In this document: positions 24,388 to 32,437 of the stretch, in pieces
Position numbering within the stretch: position 1 is the stretch's first letter
How the letters are laid out: the number at the start of each line of letters is the position of its first letter
Assembly: GCA_026393275.1 (NCBI GenBank)
Contig: JAPLAM010000012.1
Location: forward strand, 1-37,654
Reading direction: 5' to 3'
Length of the DNA: 37,654 nt
DNA from: Arthrobacter sp.
GTDB lineage: Bacteria > Actinomycetota > Actinomycetes > Actinomycetales > Micrococcaceae
Translations under genes and position numbers: made by a program
Notes under the pieces: generated by a model
The model's input: the letters and a program-made list of their open reading frames with translations, nothing else
Told to the model about the DNA's origin: nothing
The model's database searches: none

Positions 24388-25883
24388 AAGGTGTCGGGGG
24401 CGCCGCCAAAGCCGATGCCCTGGTAGATGTCCGGACGCTTCTTCTTCAACCGAAGTCCCCACAGCAGTCCGGCGATGCCGGGCACCACCACCAGCGCCGG
24501 CAGGATCCAGGACAGCGGGGAAAAGCCGTCCGAGCCGATCAGGACATTGAAGTTGACGACGATCAGCACGAACACCGTGCCGAGCGTCAGGGCAGCGAGG
24601 GCAGGCGCGATCACCCTGGTCCACAGGGAATACCCGGCAGCGTGCCTGCGGAAGTAGCCGATGGCCGCCACCGAGATGAGGACCAGGAGCAGCACCAGGC
24701 CGAAGGCCGCCGTGTTGGTCAGCCACGTGAAGAAAGTCAGGACCGGGTACATCTCGCCCAACTCGGAGCCGATGCCGGCAACGGCAAACACGGCCAGCAT
24801 GGCCAGGGCCAGAACGGACTGGGTCAGCGAGCCGGCAACCGGGGCGTGCCGGGTGTTGACGCGGGCAAAGCCGCGCGGCAGCACGCTTTCACGGCCCAGC
24901 GAGAACACGTACCGGGCGACCGCGTTGTGGAAGGCGATCAGGGCGGCCAGCAAGCTCGTGATGAACAGGAGCTGCGCAATGTCGGAGACGATCGCGGCGC
25001 CGTGGCTGGAGAGGAAGACGAACGCCAGGTCCGGGCCGAACTCCTGGGACATCGCCACAATCTGGCTCGGGCCCGTACCGACGGTCATGGCCCAGCCGGA
25101 GAAGGCGTAGAAGAGTGCGATGATGCCGACGGCAATGTACGTTGCCCGGGCGATGGACCGGGTGGGATCCTTGGCCTCCTCGCTGTAGATCGCGGCGGAC
25201 TCAAAGCCCATGAACGCCGCCATGCTAAAGGCCAGGGCGGCCCCAACGCCGGCTGTGAACAAGTTCGACGGCGCCAGTCCGGCACCGCTGGCGCCTTCCG
25301 GACTGACGGCAAAAGAGACAATGTCGAACACAATGACCGCCAAGAATTCCAGCCCCACAAGGACGCCGATGATCTTGGCCGACAGGTCGACCTTGTTGAT
25401 GCCCAGCCAGCCGACAATGGCGAAGCCCACGAGCGCGGTCAGCCACCACGGGACGTTCAGCCCAAGCTTGGCATTGACAAAGGAGGCCGACGCAAAGCCG
25501 AAGAGGCCGTAGATTCCGATCTGCATCGCGTTGTAGGAAATGAGCGCCACCCATGCGGCGCCCACGCCCGCGGCACGGCTGAGCCCCTGGGCAATGTAGG
25601 CGTAAAACGCCCCGGCGTTGCGGATGTGTGAACTCATGGCCGCGTAACCGACGGCAAAGAGCGCCAGGCAGACCCCGAGCACGATGAACGAGAGCGGAAT
25701 GCCAACGTTTCCGGTGACCGCGAAGTTGCTGGGAATGCCGCCTGCCACCACCGTCAACGGGGCGGATGCGGCAATGATCATGAAGACGAGGGCCGGCACG
25801 CCAAGCGTGCGCTTGCTCAGGCCCTCGGTGGCATCGCTGCCGGCTATGGTGCCGGTAGACGGAAGGGTTTGTTCGCGTGACAT
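24375..25883 (-). CDS. APC-family amino acid/amine permease
   Basis: This 502-residue importer has about 12-13 hydrophobic segments. The N-terminal 'KRTLGVPALVFMIIAASAPLTVVAGGIPSNFAVTGNVGIPLSFI' is the characteristic first segment of the APC superfamily. 'FMGFESAAIYSEEAKDPTRSIARATYIAVG' is the conserved 'F-x-G-(F/E)-E-x-x-A-x-x-x-E-E-x-x-P-x-R-x-I-P' loop. The ATG at 25883 is supported by TGGAGG 7-12 bases upstream; the frame is open four codons earlier. It is 200 bases downstream of the aldehyde dehydrogenase on the same strand and probably imports the amine or amino acid that yields that enzyme's aldehyde. Its stop overlaps the 17-bp repeat, so its last residues may have been altered. Confidence 0.9.
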   Translation of the reverse strand: MSREQTLPSTGTIAGSDATEGLSKRTLGVPALVFMIIAASAPLTVVAGGIPSNFAVTGNVGIPLSFIVLGVCLALFAVGYAAMSSHIRNAGAFYAYIAQGLSRAAGVGAAWVALISYNAMQIGIYGLFGFASASFVNAKLGLNVPWWLTALVGFAIVGWLGINKVDLSAKIIGVLVGLEFLAVIVFDIVSFAVSPEGASGAGLAPSNLFTAGVGAALAFSMAAFMGFESAAIYSEEAKDPTRSIARATYIAVGIIALFYAFSGWAMTVGTGPSQIVAMSQEFGPDLAFVFLSSHGAAIVSDIAQLLFITSLLAALIAFHNAVARYVFSLGRESVLPRGFARVNTRHAPVAGSLTQSVLALAMLAVFAVAGIGSELGEMYPVLTFFTWLTNTAAFGLVLLLVLISVAAIGYFRRHAAGYSLWTRVIAPALAALTLGTVFVLIVVNFNVLIGSDGFSPLSWILPALVVVPGIAGLLWGLRLKKKRPDIYQGIGFGGAPDTFVSP

Positions 25884-26083
25884 TAAAACCTCCATTGGGA
25901 GAATAACGATACGTTGAGTGTGTCAGTTGTCACAGGCCCTGGCTTGTTATTCGCGGCACCGGCATTGACTACCAGCGCACAGGATTCCACAGGGCCTACG
26001 CCGGCAAGGTCGTCCTACATGCAGACGGAGCCGCCGCCACACTTGTGGCAACGGCCCCCGTCTTGCTCGCTCCGCCGGAGCCC

Positions 26084-27493
26084 TTAGCCGTTGATGACCT
26101 GCGGCACGCCAAGGGCTTTAAGGCCTTCGACGCCGAATTCGAGTCCGTAACCTGACTGCTTGGCCCCGCCGAACGGGATGCGCGGGTCCACGGCGCCGTG
26201 CTTGTTGATCCAGACGGTGCCGGCTTCGAGCCGGGCCGCTACCTCGCGGGCGGCATCCGGGTCGGAGGACCAGACGGAGGCGCCGAGCCCGACGTCGACC
26301 GCGTTCGCCATGGCAACAGCCTCATCCACGGTGCTGTAGCGGATGATCGGCAGGGCGGGGCCGAACTGCTCTTCGGCGACGAGCGGGTTCTCGTTGGCGA
26401 TGTTGGCCACGAGAGTGGTCGGGTAGAAGTTGCCGGGCTGCTCGCCGTCCGGGTTGCCCCCAAGCAGCACCCGGGCGCCGGATTCCTTGGCGGCCTCCAC
26501 CAGCCGCGCGACGATGTCGTACTGCTGCCGGTTCTGCAGCGGGCCCAGAACGTTGGCCTCGTCCAGGCCGTTGCCCATGGGCATAGCGGCGGCGACGGCG
26601 GTGAGTTCCGCGCAAACAGCCTCGTACATGGAGTCGTGGACGTAGAGGCGCTTCAGTGCGGCGCAAGTCTGCCCCGTGTTGATGAATGCGCCCCAGAACA
26701 GGCCCTCGGCGATGGCCTTGGGATCCGCATCCGGAAGCACGATCCCGGCGTCGTTGCCGCCGAGCTCCAGGGTGAGACGCTTGACCGTGTCAGCGGAGGA
26801 TTTGATGATGGCCTTGCCGGTGGCCGTGGAGCCGGTGAACATGATCTTGCCGACGGCCGGGTGTTCGGCCAGGCGTGCGCCGACGTCGCGGCCGCCCGAG
26901 ACCACGGACAGGAGGCCGTCGGGCAGTTCTTCGTTGATGATCGCGGCCAGTGCCAGCACTGACAGCGGCGTGTATTCGGACGGCTTGACCACGACGGCGT
27001 TGCCCATGCGCAGCGCGGGGGCGATCTGCCAGACGGTGATCATCATGGGCCAGTTCCACGGACCGATCGCGCCCACGACGCCGATGGGCCGGTAGTGCAG
27101 TTCGGCGCGGGTCTCGCCGTCGTCAACCACGGTTTCCGGTTCCAGGGCAGTGGTGGCTGCGACGCGCAGCCAAGCGGCGCAGGCGCCGACCTCGAAGCGG
27201 GCGTTCGGCCCGTTGAGGGGTTTGCCTTGTTCCCGGGAGAGCAGGCGGGCGAGTTCCTCGGCGGAGCGTTCGACGGCGTCGGCGGCCCTGAGGAGCGCGG
27301 CGGACCGGGCGTCGTGGCCCAGGGCGGCCCACGCCGGCTGCGAGGCCTTGGCGGCGGCGATGGCGTACTCAAGGTCCTGGACGGTGTGGACAGGAGCCTG
27401 CCCGACCGCTTCGCCGGTGGCGGGGTCCGGGATGGTCCGGGTCGCACCTGACGTCGGGGTGATCGAGGTGAGAAGGGCGTCGTAGGTTTCCAT
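26084..27493 (-). CDS. NAD(P)-dependent aldehyde dehydrogenase (second)
   Basis: This 469-residue ALDH has an intact active site: Asn147 (GPWNWPM), Lys170 (VVKPSEY), Glu243 (LELGGND) and Cys277 (NTGQTCAAL), plus the cofactor motif FTGSTATGK. It is only distantly similar to the ALDH at 5709, being shorter at the N-terminus and with a different Cys context, so it is not a recent copy. METYDALL is taken as the start because GGAGT lies about 10 bases upstream. It sits between an APC permease and an AraC-type regulator; in the FeaR/FeaB arrangement such an enzyme oxidises phenylacetaldehyde, but no amine oxidase is present here, so the substrate remains open. Confidence 0.9.
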   Translation of the reverse strand: METYDALLTSITPTSGATRTIPDPATGEAVGQAPVHTVQDLEYAIAAAKASQPAWAALGHDARSAALLRAADAVERSAEELARLLSREQGKPLNGPNARFEVGACAAWLRVAATTALEPETVVDDGETRAELHYRPIGVVGAIGPWNWPMMITVWQIAPALRMGNAVVVKPSEYTPLSVLALAAIINEELPDGLLSVVSGGRDVGARLAEHPAVGKIMFTGSTATGKAIIKSSADTVKRLTLELGGNDAGIVLPDADPKAIAEGLFWGAFINTGQTCAALKRLYVHDSMYEAVCAELTAVAAAMPMGNGLDEANVLGPLQNRQQYDIVARLVEAAKESGARVLLGGNPDGEQPGNFYPTTLVANIANENPLVAEEQFGPALPIIRYSTVDEAVAMANAVDVGLGASVWSSDPDAAREVAARLEAGTVWINKHGAVDPRIPFGGAKQSGYGLEFGVEGLKALGVPQVING

Positions 27494-27647
27494 GGGTTGT
27501 ACTCCACATCGAGTAGTTCAGAGGACGCGGCCGGTACGGCCTGAGAGCGTTGTATCAAGCGTGCTCCGGCGAGGCGCCGCGGGTCTTGTCTATCCGCGAA
27601 GAGGTGTTGTGTGCGGGCGAACTGATGCCGGCGGCAGTGCCTAAGGC

Positions 27648-28628
27648 TCAGGACCGGGGCGTGCCGCGCCGCCAGTCGCTGGGGGATTCGCCGAAGGCGT
27701 CCCGGAAGGTACGGCTGAAGTGGGCGGCATCCAGGAAGCTCCAGCGTGCGGCCACGGCCCCCACCGGCAGGCCGGCCAGCAGCGGATCCCGCAGCTCGCG
27801 GCGTGCCCCTTCCAACCGCCGGGTCCGGATCCAGCTCGCCACGGTGGTTCCCGATTCATGGAAGACGTTGTGCAGGTGCCTTGTGGAGATGAAGTGGGCC
27901 GCCGCGATCGACGCGGGCGAGAGCAGCGGATCGGCCAGATTTGCTTCGATATACTCGCGGACGGAGGCCGCCAATAGAGCCTGCGGCTTCATGCGGTCCG
28001 GGGCCATGTCCAGTTCCGAATGCAGCATCGTGGAGACGAGATCGAGGACATTTGTGGCGAGGCGGGAGCCGCTGGGGCCGCTCAGCGCATCCAGGTTCTC
28101 CGCGAGGCGGGAGATGAACGGGCCGACGATCGCGGCGAGGCCACCGTCGGAGGCCATCCGCACGGCCGAAAGCTGCGCGATGCAGTCCGCCGGCACAGAC
28201 AGCGCGTCCCAGGGAAACATCACCACCATGAGCCGGGCATCGCCCTCGAAGGCCAGCGTGTAGGGGCGGCTGGTGTCGTAGATGGAGAGATCGCCCGGAT
28301 GCAGGACTGCCTCGCGGCTGTCCTGGATGAGGAGACCGGTGCCCTGCAGCTGAAGATTGAGCTTGAAATAGCGCTGGTTGGACTGCGCAATCAGTTCCGG
28401 CGTGCGGTGGACCTCATGGCTCGTGGAGGAGACCTCCACGAGTGCCATGCGGTCCAGTCTGCGGGCCCGCATGCGGCCGCGGAAGTTGTCCGGATCCCTG
28501 CTTGAGGCGCTCAATGGAACGAAGGACTCCGCGATGAGGTGCCTCCAATGCTCGAAGGAGGCTGCCGTGCTGGTGTGTACGTCCTGTCCGGCGGGACTGG
28601 ACGTTGGGCGGACTGCAACTGCGGTCAT
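27648..28628 (-). CDS. AraC-family transcriptional regulator (FeaR-like architecture)
   Basis: This 326-residue activator has an N-terminal ligand-sensing cupin-like domain (about residues 25-200, 'RYFKLNLQLQGTGLLIQDSREAVLHPGDLSIYDTSRPYTLAFEG') of the AraC_binding_2 type seen in FeaR. The C-terminal double helix-turn-helix is 'SPASIAAAHFISTRHLHNVFHESGTTVASWIRTRRLEGARREL' and 'AARWSFLDAAHFSRTFRDAFGESPSDWRRG' (the AraC signature). It is followed on the same strand by the aldehyde dehydrogenase after 154 bases. Activation of the dehydrogenase and permease by an amine- or aldehyde-derived ligand is the expected role. An AT-rich 11-bp inverted repeat lies about 85-115 bases upstream of its start. 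Confidence 0.9.
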   Translation of the reverse strand: MTAVAVRPTSSPAGQDVHTSTAASFEHWRHLIAESFVPLSASSRDPDNFRGRMRARRLDRMALVEVSSTSHEVHRTPELIAQSNQRYFKLNLQLQGTGLLIQDSREAVLHPGDLSIYDTSRPYTLAFEGDARLMVVMFPWDALSVPADCIAQLSAVRMASDGGLAAIVGPFISRLAENLDALSGPSGSRLATNVLDLVSTMLHSELDMAPDRMKPQALLAASVREYIEANLADPLLSPASIAAAHFISTRHLHNVFHESGTTVASWIRTRRLEGARRELRDPLLAGLPVGAVAARWSFLDAAHFSRTFRDAFGESPSDWRRGTPRS

Positions 28629-28711
28629 CGAGGATCCTGACGCCGTCGTATTTCGGGGACTGTGTCATGGGACACATTCTCTTCAGGGTAGCGCCGCAGT
28701 CCGCCGATGTC

Positions 28712-28741
28712 ATCTTTTTTCGACAATCGGCGAAAAAAGAT
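28712..28741. repeat. AT-rich 11-bp perfect inverted repeat upstream of the AraC gene
   Basis: ATCTTTTTTCG (28712-28722) and CGAAAAAAGAT (28731-28741) enclose 8 bases. The six-T and six-A runs are conspicuous in this GC-rich DNA. The right arm ends at the stop of a possible minus-strand fragment (28741-28851), so it could be a terminator working in both directions; alternatively it is an operator in the AraC promoter. Confidence 0.7.
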
Positions 28742-28851
28742 TACGACGCTGCTTCCAGCAGAGTCAGGAAGCCCTCCAGTTGCTCGTTCAGTCCGAGCTC
28801 CACCTGTCCTTCCGGAGCGAGCGCCGCAGCAATCTGCAGCTGCCCGGCCAG
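28741..28851 (-). pseudogene. Possible C-terminal gene fragment, unidentified
   Basis: The minus strand encodes about 36 residues, LAGQLQIAAALAPEGQVELG followed by LNEQLEGFLTLLEAAS and a stop at 28741. The composition looks like a real helical C-terminus, and a terminator-like palindrome follows the stop. Upstream it runs into repetitive GTCGAC sequence and the transposase ghost, so the rest of the gene would have been lost at that junction. I do not recognise the family, and it could be a chance frame. Confidence 0.3.
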
Positions 28852-28892
28852 GGCGGCGTCGACGTCGACGTCGACGGCGGCGGTGGCGAGCC

Positions 28893-29560
28893 GGCCGCTG
28901 GACGCGGGCCCGTACACTTTCGTCACCGCCGACGCCTGGGTTTTGAAGGTCCGCGAAGGTGGCACGGTGGTTATCGTCGATGCCTTGGTCGCCACCGGCG
29001 TCAACGCAGACGGGCACCGGGAAGTACTGGGCATCCAGGCCTCCTCCTCCGAGGACGGGGCCGGCTGGCTCGGGTTCTTCCGGGACCTGAGCGCCGCGGC
29101 CCTGACCGCAGTTAAGTTGGTGACGGCCGACTTGCACGCCGGCCTGGTCGCCTCGATCGGGGCAACCTGCCTGGCACCGCCTGGCAGCGCTGCCGTACGC
29201 ACTACGCAGCCAACTTGATGTGTGTGACACCCAAGAGCAGCTGGCCGTGGGTGAACACGCAGCTGCACTCGCACTATGAACAGCCCGACCCCGACGCCGA
29301 GCACGCCCAGTTCGAGCGGTCCTGTACGCGCTCGAGGACAAAACTGCTCAAGGTCGCCGCTCACCTCGATCAGGCATGGACCGATATCCTCGCGTTGGCG
29401 GCCTTGTGGCGCGAAGCCTGGTTCAACAACCCGAGGAACGGTTGTACTGGGAAATCCGCAGGCAAACCGACATGGTCGGGGTCGTCCCTAGCTGCGCCGC
29501 GTTGATCCGGCTCCTCGGCACCATCCCGGCCGCCCAGACAGAACAGGGTGACTCGGGACT
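28893..29560 (+). pseudogene. IS256-family (IS1081-like) transposase remnant with frameshifts
   Basis: The plus strand encodes the catalytic half of a mutator-type transposase: RPLDAGPYTFVTADAWVLKV, then 'VNADGHREVLGIQASSSEDGAGWLGFFRDL' and 'LVTADLHAGLVASIGA'. The frame then shifts near 29170 and continues 'AWQRCRTHYAANLM...SSWPWV'. A compensating pair of shifts occurs at about 29320-29345, and another near 29432 restores 'ERLYWEIRRQTDMVGVVPSCAALIRLLGTI'. These segments follow the IS1081 transposase order. The N-terminal half is missing and no terminal repeats were found, so this is a dead ghost. It belongs to the same family as the element at the right end but is far more decayed. Confidence 0.85.
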
Positions 29561-30069
29561 CAGGGTGAGGACCCACGCCTCGTTGTCCCATGCCTCCGAG
29601 GAGGTCGACGGACGGGTCCAAAGGTTCCGCGGCGCCGAGAGTTGCTGAATGTAATTGCCGAATACGCCGCTAACAAGATAGGAGTGGGCCGCGTCGGCAT
29701 CCCTTACCCGCCATACGCATTATCTTGAATCGATCCCGCGTGCGTGGATCTCGGGCTTAGGGGAAGAACCGCCGCTGTTACAGATACTTTTCGAGGGCGC
29801 GTGAGGTCCGTCTAGGGAGTGACCCGGGACGCTGAACGGGAGTTGTCGAATAACCGGACCAGGAGCGGTTTATGTGCGCCGCGGCTTCTTGGCATCGGTG
29901 AGTAGCGTGGCAAGAGTCTCGCTCTCCGGCTGCACAAAGGTCGAAAACCGTTCGGTCTCTTCTGGCGTCGAAGAATGACAGAAGAGACCGAACGCTCCCG
30001 GCCGGCCCTCGCTAATCCGCAACGGACAGCGCGCCCACAGCTTCCCTCACGTCATGGACGGAGAGTTTC
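29561..30069. other. Non-coding stretch between transposase ghost and amidohydrolase
   Basis: No gene is supported in these 509 bases. The only clear structure is the 16-bp hairpin at 29949-29994, listed separately. The rest is likely decayed insertion-sequence DNA plus the 3' untranslated region of the minus-strand amidohydrolase. Confidence 0.6.
29949..29994 (-). terminator. Intrinsic terminator of the amidohydrolase gene (minus strand)
   Basis: Perfect 16-bp arms CGTTCGGTCTCTTCTG (29949-29964) and its complement (29979-29994) enclose 14 bases. Read on the minus strand, the stem is followed by GTTTTCG, a short U-run. It lies about 75 bases beyond the stop of the gene at 30070-31785, where a terminator is expected. 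Confidence 0.8.
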
Positions 30070-31785
30070 CTAAGCGCTAGCTACGGCGCTGCTGACTGCT
30101 CCGTGGACAACGATGCCGCCGACCATCGTCATTACTACGCGCATGTGCGGCATATCATGCGGGTCTATTTCTGCAAGATCGGCGTCTAGGACGCAAAGGT
30201 CTGCGACCTTCCCTGTCTCAAGGGATCCCTTCCACTCGTCCGCAAAGTCTTGCCAAGCAGGGTTGCTCGTGTACGTGCGCAGTGCGGCTTCCAGCCCAAT
30301 GCACTGTTCGGGACCGCTGACCTCATTGCTGGCCTTGCCTTCACGGAGGATCATGGTTGACAGGCCTTGTCGCCAATCGGGCGTGGTAACCGGGGCGTCG
30401 GAGCTGCTCATCAACCTCACTCCGGCCTCGAGCGCACTACGATACGGCCACTCGTAGGCGGCGCGTGCCGCGCCAACGACGCCTACCTCGAGGTCGGCGA
30501 TCGTCCACTTGATGGTCGGGTTCATGTTCACGCCGATGCCGTGGGCGGCCATCCGCTTCAGGGTGGATTCGCTGACAAAGTCACCGTGGATGAGGTAGTG
30601 GCGGGTGTTTGGGCGAGGGTGAGCCTCCTGTGCGGCGATGATGGCGTCGACGACGGTGTCGATGGCACGATCGCCGGTTACGTGGACCCCCACCTGATAG
30701 CCCGCCCTGTGTCCGGCGAGAATCATTCCGGTGACCTGCGCCACCCGCTGCTCATCGGTGTTGCCGCTGACGCACAGTGAGCCGCATCCTCCGCCGACGT
30801 ACTCATCGTGCATCCAGGCTGTGCCGCTGGGCGGGATACCGTCGGCGAAGATTTTGACTCCGAGCACCTGGAAGCGTCGCATATCCTGGACGGCAGGAAC
30901 CTGGACTTGCTCAAGGTTCCGCTCGAACTCATCTACTGACCCCGACATGCCCGTCGGTAGGAGGAGTGTGCTAACGCGGACTCCAAGTTCTCCTTGGTCC
31001 GCCAAATCGGCGTAAACCTTCAATCCTTCTTCCCCCGCGGCGCCGCCAGCTATTGATTCCCCGCCCGGCCCGAGAGCCGGGTCGGTAATGCTGGTGATGC
31101 CGAGCTCCTGGAGCTTGGCGACGGCATGAAGGATCGCCTGTTCGCGGCGTTCCCGCGTCAGTGGGGGCAGAACACGCTGCACGAGAGCCTGCGCACCCTC
31201 CCTCACGACCCCGGTCAGGGATCCATCAGGGTCGGTGTCAACAACGCCGCCGTCGGGTATCGGGGACGACTCATCTACGCCAGCGATCCTCAGCGCAGCG
31301 GAGTTCACCCACGAGGTATGCCGTGAGTAGTCCTGGAGGAACACCGGGTTCTCAGGAGAGACGTCGTCGATGTCGGCACGATGCGGCATTCGTCCCGGTT
31401 CTGCGAGGCATTCTTCGAGGTAGCCGTCATCCCAACCGGTACCCACAATCCATTCTCCGGGTCGGGCACCTGTCACAGCCACGCGAATGCTTTCCCGAAT
31501 ATCAGCGAGGGACTTCACCGCTGGATAGGAGAGATCCAGCGACAACGGGGGGGTATCCAGCCCAAAAGCAATGGCATGCAGGTGGGAGTCGTTGATACCG
31601 GGGAGGACAGACCGTCCGGCGAGGTCAACGATCTCAGTAGTCGGGCCCACGTACTCGTCCATCTCCTCCGAAGCGCCGACAGCGAGAATGGAATCTCCGC
31701 GCACAGCCAGAGCCTCGGCTACAGTGAACTGCTCGTCGACGGTAAAGACTCTACCGTTGATGAAAACAAAATCTGCATGCAACAT
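30070..31785 (-). CDS. YtcJ-type metal-dependent amidohydrolase
   Basis: This 571-residue cytoplasmic enzyme of the amidohydrolase superfamily is close in layout to YtcJ proteins. An N-terminal beta-sandwich ('FINGRVFTVDEQFTVAEALAVRGDSILAVG') precedes the TIM barrel, whose first metal motif is GINDSHLHA with H68 and H70. Further metal or active-site segments are 'GVHVTGDRAID', 'HYLIHGDFVS' and 'LMSSSDAPVTTPDW'. 'VGTGWDDGYLEE' and 'DYSRHTSWVNSAAL' are typical of YtcJ. The ATG at 31785 has AGAGGAAAT upstream. Family members cleave amide, imide or similar C-N bonds, with few known substrates. It shares the strand with the ribose-type importer and a second, divergent YtcJ relative at 36097, suggesting one catabolic theme, but 650 bases with an IS110 ghost separate it from the importer. 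Confidence 0.88.
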   Translation of the reverse strand: MLHADFVFINGRVFTVDEQFTVAEALAVRGDSILAVGASEEMDEYVGPTTEIVDLAGRSVLPGINDSHLHAIAFGLDTPPLSLDLSYPAVKSLADIRESIRVAVTGARPGEWIVGTGWDDGYLEECLAEPGRMPHRADIDDVSPENPVFLQDYSRHTSWVNSAALRIAGVDESSPIPDGGVVDTDPDGSLTGVVREGAQALVQRVLPPLTRERREQAILHAVAKLQELGITSITDPALGPGGESIAGGAAGEEGLKVYADLADQGELGVRVSTLLLPTGMSGSVDEFERNLEQVQVPAVQDMRRFQVLGVKIFADGIPPSGTAWMHDEYVGGGCGSLCVSGNTDEQRVAQVTGMILAGHRAGYQVGVHVTGDRAIDTVVDAIIAAQEAHPRPNTRHYLIHGDFVSESTLKRMAAHGIGVNMNPTIKWTIADLEVGVVGAARAAYEWPYRSALEAGVRLMSSSDAPVTTPDWRQGLSTMILREGKASNEVSGPEQCIGLEAALRTYTSNPAWQDFADEWKGSLETGKVADLCVLDADLAEIDPHDMPHMRVVMTMVGGIVVHGAVSSAVASA

Positions 31786-32073
31786 GATTTCCTCTTTTCT
31801 AGGGACCGCGCGCTGTGTCAGGAATCGGGGTCGAAATGGGTGTCACTATGCGGAGGTCGCATCGCTGGCCGCTGCCCCGTCGATAGCGCATCGAGAGAGT
31901 GCACTCAGGATGACCTGTACCGCATGCATCTAACTAGGATTTGAGCGCATCTGCCTTGGTTCTCCGCGCACAGTGCTGTGTTGCTGTTCACCCAGCAGCG
32001 GACCCGGTAGGGGCTGGCGGGCGAGCAGTCGACGGGGCCTCGCCGCCGTTGCAGGGGGTGATGCACGGCGCCT

Positions 32074-32123
32074 CGCTGGTTGTCCTCCATCGCCCTCGGC
32101 ATGGCGATGGAGGACAACCAGCG
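32074..32123. repeat. 21-bp perfect inverted repeat, 8-base loop
   Basis: Arms at 32074-32094 (beginning CGCTGGTTGTCC, ending CCATCGCC) and 32103-32123 are exact complements around CTCGGCAT. This is far beyond chance and longer than normal terminators, and there is no U-tract. It lies 35 bases before an IS110-type remnant. IS110 relatives often insert at palindromic repeats, so it may be the ancestral target or a separate structured element. Confidence 0.9.
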
Positions 32124-32157
32124 CCCTGGCTGGGCGTGTCGAGTTCATGTCCCCGGG

Positions 32158-32263
32158 AGTCTGGACATCCACGGGGTGTGCCCGGCGACCGCGGCGACAA
32201 TCCTCGGGCAACCCGTACCGGCACCGGCCCAACCGCCGTGTGGACCGGCAACTCAACTGGGCA
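32158..32263 (+). pseudogene. IS110-family transposase remnant
   Basis: One plus-strand frame reads SLDIHGVCPATAATILG, matching the 'L-x-x-I-x-G-V-G-P-x-T-A-A-x-L-L' helix-hairpin-helix of IS110 transposases. A neighbouring frame then reads SSGNPYRHRPNRRVDRQLNWA, matching the 'ASSGKxxRHRLNRGGDRQLNRAL' C-terminal motif. The segment that should lie between them, about 20-30 residues, is deleted and the frame has shifted, so the element is dead. No ends were found. Confidence 0.68.
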
Positions 32264-32329
32264 ACGATAGGCTCAGTCAATGATCGTGGTCCAGTTCCTG
32301 GTTGAATGCTGGACACACTCATCCCAGCA

Positions 32330-32349
32330 GGGCCAGGGGCCCCTTTTTT
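32330..32349 (+). terminator. Short hairpin with T-tract
   Basis: GGGCC (32330-32334), AGG, GGCCC (32338-32342) is followed by CTTTTTT ending at 32349. In the plus direction this has the form of a small intrinsic terminator, perhaps once belonging to the IS110 element. The stem has only five pairs. Confidence 0.45.
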
Positions 32350-32437
32350 AGCTACGACACGAAATCAATTCCCCACGAACCGTGAAGAGCCACTTTGGCC
32401 GGGTTGATCGCGTTTCATGAACCGGGGATTGACGATC

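Larger units (their letters stand above)
31786..32437. other. Intergenic island with IS110 ghost and hairpins
   Basis: These 652 bases contain no intact gene. From left to right they hold the leader of the amidohydrolase gene (31786 to about 31930), a 21-bp perfect inverted repeat (32074-32123), an IS110-type transposase remnant (32158-32263) and a GGCCC hairpin with a T-tract (32330-32349). The importer permease then ends at 32438. Confidence 0.7.

Noticed and set aside
24642..25631. 329-codon plus-strand frame inside the APC permease
   Set aside because: It is the complement of a well-supported membrane transporter; it is hydrophilic and His/Gly-rich with no family features.
28741..28892. 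GTCGAC-rich stretch as a microsatellite of interest
   Set aside because: There are only a few imperfect GACGTC/GTCGAC units; it is probably a junction between gene fragment and transposase ghost.
31941..32322. Several 60-130 codon frames around the 21-bp repeat
   Set aside because: They overlap each other on both strands, mirror the palindrome, and only the short IS110 pieces resemble real protein.
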